A stretch of DNA of 64,000 bases, taken from contig CAKQRD010000012.1 in assembly GCA_934271275.1 (NCBI GenBank), positions 1 through 64,000 of the forward strand. Direction: 5' to 3'. Shown piece by piece: positions 35,008 to 45,109 of the stretch. The DNA is from an uncultured Clostridia bacterium (GTDB lineage: Bacteria; Bacillota; Clostridia; Christensenellales; Borkfalkiaceae). Both the position numbers and the translations under genes were made by a program. The notes under the pieces are model-generated. The model saw nothing but the letters and a program-made list of their open reading frames with translations, was not told the DNA's origin and ran no database searches. Numbering within the stretch: the stretch's first letter is position 1; each line of letters opens with the position of its first letter.

Positions 35008-35871
35008 ATGTATCGACACAAACTAATAATCAAAGCATCTATGACAAACGCAGAATTACAAGAAGCTCTCGAAGAGTTATTGAATATTTATAAAGGTATT
35101 TTATTTAATAATTGCAATTTTTGTGGCGGCATAAATGAAAAAATCGTTTATAATTTCGCGAGTCCGCAATTATTCGTTCTGAAAGAGAAATATAAGTTGA
35201 AAAAAATTGCGAAGCAAGGAAGCGATTTTGAAAAAGCAATAAATCTTATGCGCTTTTTTGCCCCGCAAATTACTCATAAAGGCGATTTTCAAAATAATAT
35301 CGGCTGTAATGCGATAGATTTATTAGAATATTGCCTCGATAAACCCGAAAACGGGATAAATTGCCTTAACAAATCGAAAATTTTGCAGGAATGCTGTCTT
35401 GCTTTGGGAATTTACGCCCGCAGAATATGGCTGATGCCATTCTCGCCTTACGATACGGATAATCACGTCGTTGTCGAAATATACGATTTCGATTTGAAAA
35501 AGTGGATTATGCTCGATATGTCGGCAAACGGATATTTTGTAAATGCCGACGGCGCGCCTTTGTCCGTTCTTGAAATAAGAGATTGCTTTGCGACAAACGC
35601 TTTTTGCGAATTTATAAAAGCTTCTCCTAATCGCGACAAATTTTTTGCCGACGAAGAGACGGAACGCTTGTATTATAAACAATACTTCGCCAAAAACCTT
35701 TGCTATCTGTTTGCGGAAGCGCAAAACGAATTTGCCGACAACGCTAAAAACCGGGTTGCTTTTATTCCGCAAAATTTTGATCTTGCGAAGAACTTAAAAC
35801 AAAAATCGTTCGGCAAAAACGATATTCCTCCCGTCGGAAATACCTCTATGCTGTTAAACGCGCCCGAATAA
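35008..35871 (+). CDS. Transglutaminase-like cysteine protease-fold protein
   Basis: A 287-residue protein with the order of a transglutaminase-like catalytic triad: Cys in KSKILQECCLALGIYAR (about 122-138), His in DTDNHVVVEIYDF (about 150-162) and Asp in KKWIMLDMSANGYF (about 167-180). Two conserved flanking features, NKSKIL before the Cys and WIMLD after the His strand, support the assignment. No signal peptide. Substrate unknown; relatives act as proteases, peptidases or deglycosylating enzymes. Confidence 0.78.
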   Translation: MYRHKLIIKASMTNAELQEALEELLNIYKGILFNNCNFCGGINEKIVYNFASPQLFVLKEKYKLKKIAKQGSDFEKAINLMRFFAPQITHKGDFQNNIGCNAIDLLEYCLDKPENGINCLNKSKILQECCLALGIYARRIWLMPFSPYDTDNHVVVEIYDFDLKKWIMLDMSANGYFVNADGAPLSVLEIRDCFATNAFCEFIKASPNRDKFFADEETERLYYKQYFAKNLCYLFAEAQNEFADNAKNRVAFIPQNFDLAKNLKQKSFGKNDIPPVGNTSMLLNAPE

Positions 35872-36116
35872 AGGTTCGATTTATATTGCCGACGCTACGC
35901 CGCGATTTCTTCGCTAAAGGCAAAGCTTTACGAAAACCGATTTGAGTTTTTTTCGGAAAGCTTGTTTCCGAAAACTCGAGAGCTTATAAAAATGACTAAT
36001 AAAAAGCAACATACAGAAAAACAGTAAAAAAAACCAGAATTTTTGTTACAATGAATATGAGCGATAAATAATGCTCAAACGCAAATAACGTAAACGATGA
36101 AGGAGGATACGACAAT

Positions 36117-36470
36117 ATGAAGAAAAACGCTTTTTCTGTAATCGAAATCCTTCTGTCAGTCGCGACGATTCCGTTGTGGTTTATAAAAATTTTCACGGGA
36201 AGCGGACTCCTGCCCGACAAAAACACGGGCGAGATAGCAGAGGTGACGTTTTACCACAGTATGTTTGAAAATATTGCGGACCTCGCACATCCTGTTCTCG
36301 CGTATATTTCTATTGCAATCGCGCTGATTTCCGCCGTTACGAACGCAATCGCTTTGAACTTTTCAGACAATAAGGCAGTCAAAGTCGTTGCGAATACAGC
36401 GTTCTTTATAGCGATAGGGTTGTTTTTAATTCTTTTGATCTCGGCTTCGACCGTCGCTCGCGGATATTAA
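36117..36470 (+). CDS. Small hypothetical membrane protein
   Basis: 117 residues with three hydrophobic segments (about 8-27, 56-78 and 90-113). GGAGGATACGACAAT precedes the ATG, a good ribosome binding site. No family recognised. It lies between the transglutaminase-like gene and ftsH. Confidence 0.7.
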   Translation: MKKNAFSVIEILLSVATIPLWFIKIFTGSGLLPDKNTGEIAEVTFYHSMFENIADLAHPVLAYISIAIALISAVTNAIALNFSDNKAVKVVANTAFFIAIGLFLILLISASTVARGY

Positions 36471-36636
36471 AAAGAGGATATAAGGTAAACGATATAAACG
36501 ATTACGTTTGAACGTTATTTATCGCCATATTCATTATGTCGCTTTCTATCTTCCTCATATATATAATAGGATAGACCGTCTTTAAGACTTAATCTATAAA
36601 TAACAAACAGAAACTAACAAGGAGAACTATACAACA

Positions 36637-38838
36637 TTGACTAAACAAAGCAAATCTTTATGGATAGTCCTTGCGACAATCGTCGTCGCAATAGCGCTGT
36701 TTTCCGTTTTTTCCTGCGTTAATTCCAGCACGAAAATCGACGTGTCGGAATTATTAAAGATTACGGAAACAAGGATTACAACCGATGGAGAGCAGCCTCC
36801 CGTCACGACCGACGGAAAATTCAACTATTCCGATCTTCCCGACGGAACGATTAAGAAAAAACTTTCGGAAAGCGGTCTTAAATCCGGCGAACTCACCTTC
36901 GGCACGATTAAAATAGACGGCTACAACCTTAACTTCACGATAACCGGCTCGAACGGGCGCGGCGTGGCTTTTACCACGACCTACGCGCGCGGAGAAGCGG
37001 TGACTAAATACGAAACCATTTTCGCCAACGCGGGCATCAGCTTCAATTACGCCGATCCGAACGCGGGTTCTATCTGGTCTTCGCTCCTGCCTCTTCTCGG
37101 TATGGTGCTTATCGCGATAGTTTTCTTCGTTCTGATGATGCAGACGCAAGGCGGCACGAAGAGCGCGATGAACTTTGCCAAAACCAACGCGCGGCTTAAT
37201 CATAACATAAAGGTACGCTTCTCCGACGTCGCGGGCGCGGAAGAAGAGAAAACCGAGCTTGCCGAAGTCGTGGACTTCCTTAAAAATCCCAAAAAGTACA
37301 GCGAACTCGGCGCGAGGATTCCGAAAGGCGTTCTGCTCGTAGGGCCTCCCGGAACGGGCAAAACCTTGTTCGCAAAAGCCGTAGCGGGCGAAGCAGGCGT
37401 TCCGTTCTTTTCTATCAGCGGTTCGGACTTTGTGGAAATGTTCGTCGGCGTGGGCGCTTCCCGCGTGCGCGACCTTTTCGACGCGGCAAAAAAGAGTATG
37501 CCGTGTATCGTCTTTATCGACGAAATCGACGCGGTAGGTCGTCAGCGCGGCACCGGCATGGGCGGCGGACACGACGAAAGAGAACAAACTCTTAACCAGC
37601 TGCTCGTGCAGATGGACGGCTTTGAAAGTAACGACGGCATAATCGTTATGGCGGCGACCAACCGCGCGGATATTCTCGATCCCGCGCTTCTCCGTCCCGG
37701 CAGGTTCGACCGTCAGATTTTCGTCAACGTTCCCGACGTTCGCGGCAGAGAAGCTATATTAAAGGTACACGCGAGAAACAAACCGCTCGCTCCCGACGTG
37801 AATTTCAAGACGGTTGCGAGAATGACGAGCGGCTTTTCCGGCGCGGACCTCGAAAACCTTCTGAACGAATCCGCTATTCTCGCCGCGCGCGAAAACAGAC
37901 GGTTTATCACCAACAAAGACCTTTACGAAGGTATAAACAAGGTGCTTTTAGGGCCGCAGAAAAAGAGCCACCTCGTTACCGAAACGGATAAGCGTATCAC
38001 CGCTTATCACGAATCCGGTCACGCGATACTCGCAAGACTTCTTCCCAACTGCGATCCCGTACAAGAAGTTTCCATTATACCGCGCGGGCAGGCGGCGGGC
38101 TATACTATGACTCGCCCCGATTCAGACGACAATCACCTGACCAAAGCCAAACTTCTGGACGATATAGTTATGACGCTCGGCGGAAGAGTTGCCGAAGAGC
38201 TTATCATAAAGGATATATCGGCGGGGGCTTCCGGCGATATTCAAGCCGTGAGCAAGCGCGCGCGTCTTATGGTTACCGAATGGGGTATGAGCGAAAAAGT
38301 AGGACCTATTTCTTACGGATCGGATAAAGAGATATTTATCGGCAGGGATATGGCTTCGCACGTTACTTACAGCGAAGAAACCGCCGCTATCATAGACGAA
38401 GAGGTTCGTTCGATTATAGAATCGGGACTGCAAAAAGCAAGAAAAATGCTCGGCGAAAACAAAAAACTTCTCGATAATATGGCAAGACTTCTTATAGAAC
38501 GCGAAACCATTTTCACCGAGGAAGTGGATATGCTTATGGAAGGCAAGGACGTGGAAGAGATTATGGCGTTTATGGACGCTAACGAAAAAAATCTTTCGGA
38601 AAACCCGTTCGACAGAAAAAACCCGACCATAATCAAAACCGCGGAAAATCAGGGTAATTCGGATAAAAAAACCGAGAACGAGCCGGATAAAAAAGCCGAA
38701 TCGGATAATACCGAAAAGAAGGAAGGCGCGGACGCAGGTAAAACCGAAAAAGCCGAGCAGACCGAAAACACCGAAAGTACCGAAAAGACGGAAAACACCG
38801 ACGGCGAAAAGCCTTCCGAAGAAAAGAAGGACGAATAA
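36637..38838 (+). CDS. ftsH: ATP-dependent zinc metalloprotease FtsH
   Basis: Membrane-anchored AAA protease degrading misfolded membrane proteins and regulators. It starts at TTG with AAGGAG about 12 nt upstream. It has two membrane helices (about 7-27 and 144-166), Walker A GPPGTGKT (about 231-238), Walker B VFIDEID, the SRH arginines ([11 protein letters not shown]) and the zinc motif HESGH. The last 90 residues are a low-complexity Glu/Lys/Thr tail with TEK/TEN repeats, longer than in most homologues. Confidence 0.97.
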   Translation: MTKQSKSLWIVLATIVVAIALFSVFSCVNSSTKIDVSELLKITETRITTDGEQPPVTTDGKFNYSDLPDGTIKKKLSESGLKSGELTFGTIKIDGYNLNFTITGSNGRGVAFTTTYARGEAVTKYETIFANAGISFNYADPNAGSIWSSLLPLLGMVLIAIVFFVLMMQTQGGTKSAMNFAKTNARLNHNIKVRFSDVAGAEEEKTELAEVVDFLKNPKKYSELGARIPKGVLLVGPPGTGKTLFAKAVAGEAGVPFFSISGSDFVEMFVGVGASRVRDLFDAAKKSMPCIVFIDEIDAVGRQRGTGMGGGHDEREQTLNQLLVQMDGFESNDGIIVMAATNRADILDPALLRPGRFDRQIFVNVPDVRGREAILKVHARNKPLAPDVNFKTVARMTSGFSGADLENLLNESAILAARENRRFITNKDLYEGINKVLLGPQKKSHLVTETDKRITAYHESGHAILARLLPNCDPVQEVSIIPRGQAAGYTMTRPDSDDNHLTKAKLLDDIVMTLGGRVAEELIIKDISAGASGDIQAVSKRARLMVTEWGMSEKVGPISYGSDKEIFIGRDMASHVTYSEETAAIIDEEVRSIIESGLQKARKMLGENKKLLDNMARLLIERETIFTEEVDMLMEGKDVEEIMAFMDANEKNLSENPFDRKNPTIIKTAENQGNSDKKTENEPDKKAESDNTEKKEGADAGKTEKAEQTENTESTEKTENTDGEKPSEEKKDE

Positions 38839-38875
38839 AGCTTTAAGGATCAAAAGATAAAACGGAGTGAATTTT

Positions 38876-39664
38876 ATGGGTAAAATAATATCTTTTTCTA
38901 ACCAGAAAGGCGGCGTAGGCAAAACGACCACCTGCGTAAACCTTGCGGCGTATCTCGCGACGAAGGGTTATAAATGTCTTATCGTAGACCTCGACCCGCA
39001 AGGCAACGCCACAAGCGGTTTGGGGTTTGCGAAGAGCGAGGTTAAAAATTCGGTATACAACGTTATGATAGACGATATGCCGATAGAGGACGCGGTAGTA
39101 AAAACGTGCGTGGATAACCTCGATTTACTGCCTTCCAACATAGACCTTGCGGGGGCGGAAGTCGAACTCGTTTACATAAAGGACAGAGAACACGTTTTAA
39201 AGCGCGTTCTCGAAAAGGCGAGAGCCAGCTACGACTTTATAACGATAGACTGTCCGCCGTCACTGGGGCTTCTCACGATAAACTCGCTTGCGGCTTCTGA
39301 CACGGTTATAATTCCCATTCAGAGCGAATACTACGCCTTGGAGGGTTTAAGCCAGCTTATGAACACTATTCGTCTTGTGGTAAAGCATCTTAATCCCGCG
39401 CTCAAAATAGAGGGAGTAGTGCTTACCATGAGCGATAACCGCGCAATAATTTCCCGCCAGATTTCCGCGGAAATAAAGAAATTTTTCGGAAAGCGCGTGT
39501 ACGAAACGGCAATTCCCAGAAACATCAGGCTTGCCGAAGCGCCCAGCCACGGCGTGCCTATAATGCTTCACGATACCAAATGCTCCGGCGCGAAAGCGTA
39601 TCTCGCGTTCACCGAGGAATTTTTGGAAAAACAGCCCGCTAAAAACGGCAAAAATAAGAATTAA
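38876..39664 (+). CDS. parA: Chromosome partitioning ATPase ParA/Soj
   Basis: Deviant Walker ATPase that works with ParB to segregate origins. The KGGVGKTT motif is at about 10-17 and the Walker B-like DCPPSLG further on. The ATG at 38876 is preferred over the upstream GTG because CGGAG lies 8 nt before it; this gives about 262 residues starting MGKIISFSNQKGG. It is 28 bp from ftsH and 21 bp before parB. Confidence 0.96.
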   Translation: MGKIISFSNQKGGVGKTTTCVNLAAYLATKGYKCLIVDLDPQGNATSGLGFAKSEVKNSVYNVMIDDMPIEDAVVKTCVDNLDLLPSNIDLAGAEVELVYIKDREHVLKRVLEKARASYDFITIDCPPSLGLLTINSLAASDTVIIPIQSEYYALEGLSQLMNTIRLVVKHLNPALKIEGVVLTMSDNRAIISRQISAEIKKFFGKRVYETAIPRNIRLAEAPSHGVPIMLHDTKCSGAKAYLAFTEEFLEKQPAKNGKNKN

Positions 39665-39685
39665 GTTTACGGAAGGAGGAGAAAT

Positions 39686-40627
39686 ATGAAACCCAACAGA
39701 GGATTAGGCAAAGGACTTTCCGCATTGTTTTCGGAAACGGAAGAGGATTACGGCAAGAGTTTATTGTTCGACGAGGACGAGGGCGAAAAAAGCGGCGGCA
39801 ATACCTATCGCGAACCCGAGAAAAAAGGCGACAGCGTAACCGAACTCGATATTACGTCCGTTCACCCCAACCCCAACCAGCCGCGTAAAAATTTCGACCA
39901 GATAGCTCTCCGCGAGCTTGCGGATTCTATCGCGAAGCACGGCGTTATTCAGCCGATTATAGTCAATAAAGATGAAAACGGCGGGTATATGATTATCGCG
40001 GGCGAAAGAAGGTATCGCGCTTCCAAAATGGCGAACCTCGACAAAATCCCCGCAATCATAAAGAGATACAGCGAAAGGCAGATTAAAGAAATTTCTCTTA
40101 TAGAAAACTTACAGCGCGAAGATCTTAACCCTATCGAAGCGGCTCACGCAATGCGCGCGCTGATGTCCGATTACGGTCTTTCGCAGGAAGAGCTTGCGGA
40201 ACGCATCGGCAAATCCCGCCCCGCAATCGCGAACACTTTAAGACTTCTTAACCTTATGCCCGAAACGATTAAGCTGGTTGAAAGCGGCGAGCTTTCCGCG
40301 GGCCACGCGAGAACGCTTTTACCCGTTCCCGAACCCGATCAGATAAGACTTGCGGAAGAAGTTATAAAGAACGGACTTTCCGTCCGCGACACCGAAAAGC
40401 TGGTTAAAGAATATTTTCTCCCGCCCGAAGAAAAGGAGAAAAAGAAACAGCGTTCGGAGCTTTCCGCCGAGCTTAAAGAGCTTATCGGCGATATGCAGAG
40501 GGTGTTCGGCACGAAGGTAAACGCAATAGGCAACGACAACAAGGGCAGAATATATATAGATTACTACACGCGCGACGATCTCGACAGATTAAGCGAGCTT
40601 TTAGACTCTCTTAAAACTAAAAAATAG
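39686..40627 (+). CDS. parB: Chromosome partitioning protein ParB/Spo0J
   Basis: CTP-dependent DNA clamp that loads at parS and spreads. The 313-residue protein has the arginine-rich N-terminus that stimulates ParA, the CTP-binding boxes (GERRYRAS and ENLQREDLNPIEAA), the helix-turn-helix (SQEELAERIGKSRPAIANTLRL) and a C-terminal dimerisation domain. AGGAGG lies upstream. Four parS-like sites lie 7-8 kb to the left. Confidence 0.97.
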   Translation: MKPNRGLGKGLSALFSETEEDYGKSLLFDEDEGEKSGGNTYREPEKKGDSVTELDITSVHPNPNQPRKNFDQIALRELADSIAKHGVIQPIIVNKDENGGYMIIAGERRYRASKMANLDKIPAIIKRYSERQIKEISLIENLQREDLNPIEAAHAMRALMSDYGLSQEELAERIGKSRPAIANTLRLLNLMPETIKLVESGELSAGHARTLLPVPEPDQIRLAEEVIKNGLSVRDTEKLVKEYFLPPEEKEKKKQRSELSAELKELIGDMQRVFGTKVNAIGNDNKGRIYIDYYTRDDLDRLSELLDSLKTKK

Positions 40628-40639
40628 AGGTGGCGGGTT

Positions 40640-41080
40640 ATGACGTGGGTTTACATATGGCTTGCGGTAACGGTGATTTCGCTCGTTCTCGAATTCGTCA
40701 CGAACGAAGTCGTTTCGATTTGGTTCGCGGGGGGCGGGTTTATTTCGCTCATACTCGCGCTTTGCGGCGTGCTTTGGTACGTTCACCTGCCCGTATTTAT
40801 AGTCGCTTCCTTCGCTCTTTTATTGTGCTTCCGCTCGCTCGTAATGAAAAAATTCAATAAAAACGAGGTTAAAACCAACGCGGATTCCGCAATCGGCAAA
40901 ACGGTTAAGCTTTTGACCGCGATAACGGAGGACGAAGCGGGGAGTATTAAAATAGGCGACGTCGTGTGGACGGCGGTTACCGCCGCGGACGAAGCGGAAA
41001 AAACGCTTGCCGCGGGAACGCTCGTTAAAATCACCGATTTACAGGGAAATAAATATATAGTCAAGGAGATAAAACAATGA
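40640..41080 (+). CDS. NfeD-family membrane protein
   Basis: A 146-residue short NfeD protein: two or three hydrophobic helices in the first 70 residues, then the OB-fold domain (NADSAIGKTVKLLTAITEDE). NfeD proteins pair with SPFH proteins such as the next gene, which its 3' end overlaps by 4 bp, and are thought to organise membrane microdomains. Confidence 0.88.
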   Translation: MTWVYIWLAVTVISLVLEFVTNEVVSIWFAGGGFISLILALCGVLWYVHLPVFIVASFALLLCFRSLVMKKFNKNEVKTNADSAIGKTVKLLTAITEDEAGSIKIGDVVWTAVTAADEAEKTLAAGTLVKITDLQGNKYIVKEIKQ

Positions 41081-41967
41081 ATCCTCTCGTTATAGTGCTT
41101 ATAGTTCTTGCGGTAGTTATATTCGCGATTCTTATCTGCTCGATAAAAGTCGTAAGACAATCCACCGCGATAGTCGTGGAAAGACTCGGAAAATTCAACC
41201 GCCTTTTAACGACGGGCGTGCATTTTATAGTGCCGTTCATAGACAGAAAGGTCGGCAGTCCGATTTCTCTTAAAGAACGCATCGCAGACTTCCCTCCGCA
41301 ACCCGTTATCACAAAAGATAACGTTACGATGCAGATAGACACCGTCGTTTATTATCAGGTTACGGACGCAAAACTTTTTACTTACGGAGTTGAAGACCCC
41401 GTCCGCGCGATAGAAAATCTCACCGCGACCACTCTTCGTAACCTCGTCGGCGAAATGGAGCTTGACGGAACGCTTACTTCCCGCGATACGATAAACAGTA
41501 AAATGAGGCTCATCCTCGACGAAGCGACCGACCCGTGGGGCATAAAAATCAACCGCGTGGAGCTTAAAAACATTCTGCCGCCGAAAGACATACAGACGGC
41601 TATGGAAAAGCAGATGAGAGCGGAACGCGAACGCCGCGAAAGCATATTGAAGGCGGAGGGCGAAAAGCGCAGCAACATTCTCGTCGCAGAGGGTGAAAAG
41701 GAGGCTTTGATTCTCCGTGCCGAAGCTAAAAAGGCGGCCACCATTGCGGAAGCGGAAGGTACAGCCACCGCAATCAAAATGATTAACGACGCTAATCCTA
41801 ACGCCGCGTATCTCACCTTAAAAGGCTACGAAGCGCTTAAAGTTATGGCTGACGGCAGGTCCACGAAAATTATCGTTCCGAGCGAAATTCAGAACGTTAC
41901 GGGGCTTCTCGCTAGTCTTAAAGAAGTCGTAAGCAAAGAAGAGAAAGAAGAAAAACCCAAAAAATAA
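41077..41967 (+). CDS. SPFH/Band 7 (stomatin-like) membrane protein
   Basis: A 296-residue protein with an N-terminal membrane helix (about 4-22), the SPFH domain (VERLGKFNRLLTTGVHFIVPF) and a long Ala/Glu-rich coiled coil (RAERERRESILKAEGEKRSN). It forms oligomeric scaffolds in the membrane. Overlap with NfeD predicts translational coupling. Confidence 0.94.
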   Translation: MNPLVIVLIVLAVVIFAILICSIKVVRQSTAIVVERLGKFNRLLTTGVHFIVPFIDRKVGSPISLKERIADFPPQPVITKDNVTMQIDTVVYYQVTDAKLFTYGVEDPVRAIENLTATTLRNLVGEMELDGTLTSRDTINSKMRLILDEATDPWGIKINRVELKNILPPKDIQTAMEKQMRAERERRESILKAEGEKRSNILVAEGEKEALILRAEAKKAATIAEAEGTATAIKMINDANPNAAYLTLKGYEALKVMADGRSTKIIVPSEIQNVTGLLASLKEVVSKEEKEEKPKK

Positions 41968-41979
41968 ATACTATATATA

Positions 41980-42011
41980 AGAAAAAGCGCGTTTTTAACG
42001 ACGCGCTTTTA
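41980..42011 (+). terminator. Terminator after the SPFH gene
   Basis: AAAGCGCGT and ACGCGCTTT form a stem around TTTTAACG, with TTAT behind it. Confidence 0.75.
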
Positions 42012-42028
42012 TTCACTACCGAAAAATT

Positions 42029-43432
42029 ATGTGCGAAATAAAATTCAAAAAACTCAGAAAAGACGTTTACGCTGTTAAAAATTACCTTTTAAATCCGCCC
42101 GCGGAGTTCTGCGATATGAGCCTCGGCGCGAAATATATCTGGCGCGACGAATTCGTTATCGACTACGCTTTTTGCGGCGATTCTACCGTTATAAAAGAAA
42201 GTTGTCCCGATTATAAAGACCGCTTTTATTTTCCCGACGGCAGCACGCCCGAAAATGCTCTTTCCGCGATAGAAGAGTATTGTAAAAAAACGGGAACATC
42301 GCTCGCATTTTGTTGTATAGACAATTCGCTCGCAGCGATTTTAACCGCAAGATACCCGTTTACGCACGTTTATAACGACCGTAATTGGAGCGATTATATT
42401 TACGACGCCGAAAAATTCAGAACGTATTCGGGAAAAAAATTCGGCGGACAGAGAAATCACGTCAACAAGTTCAAAAAACTGTATCCGGACTATACTTTTA
42501 AGGTATACGAGTCTTCCGATTATCCTGCGGCGGACGCGTTTTTAACGGAGTTCGAGCGCGGCGAGGACTTTTCTATGTGGACGGCAAAAGAAGAAGACGA
42601 AAAACTCCGCGATTATTTTTTGAACGCCGAAAAGCTCGGTCAATGCGGCGGAATGATTTTTGTCGGCAACAAAGTCGTCGCTCTCTCCTTCGGCGAGGTC
42701 GTCAAAGAAACGCTTATCGTACACGTCGAAAAAGGGCTTAAAAACTACGAAGGCGTATACCCGACCATGGCTAACGAATTTGCAAAAGCCTTCGCTACCG
42801 ACAAAGTTAAATATATCAATCGCGAGGAAGATTGCGGCGACGAAGGTCTGCGCGTTTCCAAACTTCAATATAACCCGATAGAAATACGAGAAAAGAACTT
42901 CGTAGAAGTAAAAACGCTTTTCGATAAAATCACGCCGCCCGTGCTTATCGCGACCGAAAGACTTACCATAACCGATATTCGCGAAGAGGACGCGGAAGCC
43001 TATTATAATCTTTATACGGACGAAGAAATAAACAGATTTTACGGCTACGATTACCGTGAGGACTATAAGAGTGAGGGCGCTCCCGAAAAGGACTATTTTA
43101 TGGACTTTATGAAGAGTTTGAAAGCCAAAAAAGAGGAGTATTCGCTCGCGGTAAGGCTCGATAATAAAATGATAGGCGAGATAGTCTTTTATAATTTCGG
43201 ATATTTTGCGGACGCGGAAATAGGTTTCAGATTTTTTAATGAATACAGAGGGAAGGGATACGCAACGGAAAGCGTTTCCGCCGCGCTCGATTATCTTAAA
43301 GGCATTAAGGCAAAGCGCGTTCTTGCAAGAGCTTTTAAGGAAAACGCGCCTTCTTTAAAGCTTATAGAAAAATCGGGATTTACAAAAATCCGCGAGACGG
43401 AACAGCAATATTTTTACGAAAAAACCTTGTAA
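42029..43432 (+). CDS. DUF2156-type aminoacyl transferase fused to a GNAT acetyltransferase
   Basis: 467 residues, two domains. Residues 1 to about 300 match DUF2156 (phosphatidylglycerol lysyltransferase catalytic-like): GGQRNHVNKFKKLYPDYTF and YPTMANEFAKAF with NREEDCGDEGLRVSKLQYNP. Residues about 308-467 are a RimJ/RimL-type GNAT (IATERLTITDIREEDAEAYY; FNEYRGKGYATESVSAALDY with the acetyl-CoA loop). Both are GNAT-fold, so it may have arisen by domain fusion. No membrane helix. Substrate unknown. Confidence 0.85.
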   Translation: MCEIKFKKLRKDVYAVKNYLLNPPAEFCDMSLGAKYIWRDEFVIDYAFCGDSTVIKESCPDYKDRFYFPDGSTPENALSAIEEYCKKTGTSLAFCCIDNSLAAILTARYPFTHVYNDRNWSDYIYDAEKFRTYSGKKFGGQRNHVNKFKKLYPDYTFKVYESSDYPAADAFLTEFERGEDFSMWTAKEEDEKLRDYFLNAEKLGQCGGMIFVGNKVVALSFGEVVKETLIVHVEKGLKNYEGVYPTMANEFAKAFATDKVKYINREEDCGDEGLRVSKLQYNPIEIREKNFVEVKTLFDKITPPVLIATERLTITDIREEDAEAYYNLYTDEEINRFYGYDYREDYKSEGAPEKDYFMDFMKSLKAKKEEYSLAVRLDNKMIGEIVFYNFGYFADAEIGFRFFNEYRGKGYATESVSAALDYLKGIKAKRVLARAFKENAPSLKLIEKSGFTKIRETEQQYFYEKTL

Positions 43433-43498
43433 AAAGAGTATAAAAAACCCGCGTTTCGGAAATAAATCATATATCTTAAAAATCAAGGAAGGTATATA

Positions 43499-44080
43499 AT
43501 GAAGCTTTTAAATTCCGAAACTTATCAAAATTTAGCGAAAGCCTTTGCGGGCGAGTGTATGGCGAGAACGAGATACGAATTCATCGAGTACGGCGCGAGA
43601 AAAGAAGGTTACGTCGCGCTGTCGGAAATTATAGACAAGATAGTTTATAACGAATTCAATCACGCTCGCCTTTTTTATACCGCGATTCAGGACGCGAGCG
43701 ACAAAGAGATTAAAAATATAGAAATTTGCGGGGGATTTCCGTTTAAGGAAAAGTGGGAGCTTGCGGAAAACTTAAAACTCGCCGCCGAGGACGAAAAAGC
43801 GGAAGTGGAATTATATCCGAAATTCGCCGCCGCCGCGGAAAAAGAGGGCTTTACCGATATAGCGGAGCTGTTTAAGAATATCGCGAAAATAGAAGCCGAG
43901 CATCAGAAAACGTTTGAAACGTTATACTCGAAGATGAGCGGCGGAACGCTTTATAAAGGCGAAGAAAAGGCAATCTGGAAATGCGGCGGTTGCGGAAATA
44001 TAGTTTTCTCAAAAGAAGCCCCAAAGGTTTGTCCCGTTTGCGGCGCAAAGCAAGGCGTGTTTATGCTGAATATGAACTAA
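43499..44080 (+). CDS. rbr: Rubrerythrin
   Basis: A peroxide-reducing diiron protein of anaerobes. The 193-residue product has the four-helix ferritin-like domain with EXXH-type ligands (ECMARTRYEFIEYGARKEG; YNEFNHARLF; KIEAEHQKTFE) and a C-terminal rubredoxin-like iron site (CGGCGNIV...CPVCGAKQG). GGAAGG lies before the ATG. It is a single-gene unit with a strong terminator. Confidence 0.95.
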   Translation: MKLLNSETYQNLAKAFAGECMARTRYEFIEYGARKEGYVALSEIIDKIVYNEFNHARLFYTAIQDASDKEIKNIEICGGFPFKEKWELAENLKLAAEDEKAEVELYPKFAAAAEKEGFTDIAELFKNIAKIEAEHQKTFETLYSKMSGGTLYKGEEKAIWKCGGCGNIVFSKEAPKVCPVCGAKQGVFMLNMN

Positions 44081-44093
44081 AAATATTTAAATC

Positions 44094-44134
44094 AAAATCG
44101 GCTACGGAAAAAAATCGTAGCCGATTTAAGTTTT
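44094..44134 (+). terminator. Rubrerythrin terminator, first of two identical copies
   Basis: AAATCGGCTACG and CGTAGCCGATTT form a 12-bp stem around GAAAAAAAT, with AAGTTTTTT behind. The same 41-bp sequence recurs at 44578-44618. Confidence 0.88.
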
Positions 44135-44169
44135 TTATAAATTACAAATCAGGTTGAGTTTTTATATCT

Positions 44170-44507
44170 GAACGTTGCTTACAGAAACAATCCCGCGAAG
44201 GATCTTGAAAGTTACCTTAGCGTAGAGATTCTTCGTAAGTAGGAGCAAGAAGCAGACCTCAGAATGACAATCAAAGGTTTCGTTTAGAGATTGTAGGGCT
44301 GTGGGTATATACAGTTTATAACTGTATAAGAAGAAATATGAGGTCACGTTGCCGTCTGCCCCTTAAAGAATAAGGGGCAAAGTTAGCGTGAGGTATGCGC
44401 GATATGTAACGCGGGGTTTTTGAGGAGTTTTCATATTAGGGAGAGCGGGAGAGGGGAAGAACGGACTAGGAAAACAGTTCTTCCCCTCTCTCAAAAAGAA
44501 AAAATAG
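44170..44507 (-). repeat. Modular hairpin repeat, copy B
   Basis: Reverse-oriented copy of the element at 22717-23050. It contains the same 14-bp hairpin (44449-44462 with 44477-44490), the GCCCC hairpin (44358-44378), an ACAGTTTATAACTGTAT palindrome, and a GAAGAATCT module with one TGTCATTCTGAG end (44258-44269). No protein-coding potential. Confidence 0.85.
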
Positions 44508-44577
44508 AAAAGTACAACTATAACAAGAAATTTTTTTCTTCTCTATAAAATTATTAAAATAAAATATTTTGTCAAAA

Positions 44578-44618
44578 AAAATCGGCTACGGAAAAAAATC
44601 GTAGCCGATTTAAGTTTT
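44578..44618 (-). terminator. Second copy of the 41-bp terminator
   Basis: Identical over 41 bp to 44094-44134. On the minus strand it ends the ypsA-like gene, with a run of seven Ts behind the stem. Confidence 0.88.
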
Positions 44619-44623
44619 CTTTT

Positions 44624-45109
44624 CTATACTTTTATTACCGTAACTCCCCTGCTTTCAGCATATTTGACCGTATTGAACGCGCCGCCTTTATTTTTTTTTA
44701 AGTACGCTATAACGAGCGAACTGTTGTCTACCATATAAATATTTCTTTTCTGCATACAAAATCTCGTGTACTCTTCCGATAAAACCACCGTTTCGTCGCT
44801 CGCGGAAAGCATTCTTAAATACTCGTCCTTCTGCGGTTCGGAAAACTTGTTCGCCTGACCTCTGCACGGCACGCACGCTATTATTTTTATCGGTTTCTCT
44901 CTTCTGATTTTCTCTAATATTCTGAAACACAAAAAATCAAACCCGAGAGCCATTCCCACCATAAAAGTGTCGTAGCCGCAGTCAACCGCGCTCCTTAAAA
45001 CCTTTTCCACAAGCTTAACGTCTATTCCGAGAGACAAATCCCTATGCCCCGTAACGGCGCACGTTCTTTCTCTCCCGAACGCGGGAAACTCCTCTGAAAT
45101 TTCCGTCAT
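44624..45109 (-). CDS. YpsA-like SLOG-family protein (DUF1273)
   Basis: A 161-residue Rossmann-like protein starting with CAVTGHRDL, the SLOG/YpsA signature, and containing GYDTFMVGMALGFDFLC and CVPCRGQANKFS. YpsA in Bacillus affects cell division and stress response; its ligand is not firmly known. It overlaps the end of rsmG by 4 bp. Confidence 0.85.
   Translation of the reverse strand: MTEISEEFPAFGRERTCAVTGHRDLSLGIDVKLVEKVLRSAVDCGYDTFMVGMALGFDFLCFRILEKIRREKPIKIIACVPCRGQANKFSEPQKDEYLRMLSASDETVVLSEEYTRFCMQKRNIYMVDNSSLVIAYLKKNKGGAFNTVKYAESRGVTVIKV

Noticed and set aside
36754..37587. Leftward frame of 277 codons opposite ftsH
   Set aside because: Lies entirely within the catalytic part of ftsH; product has no recognisable domain.
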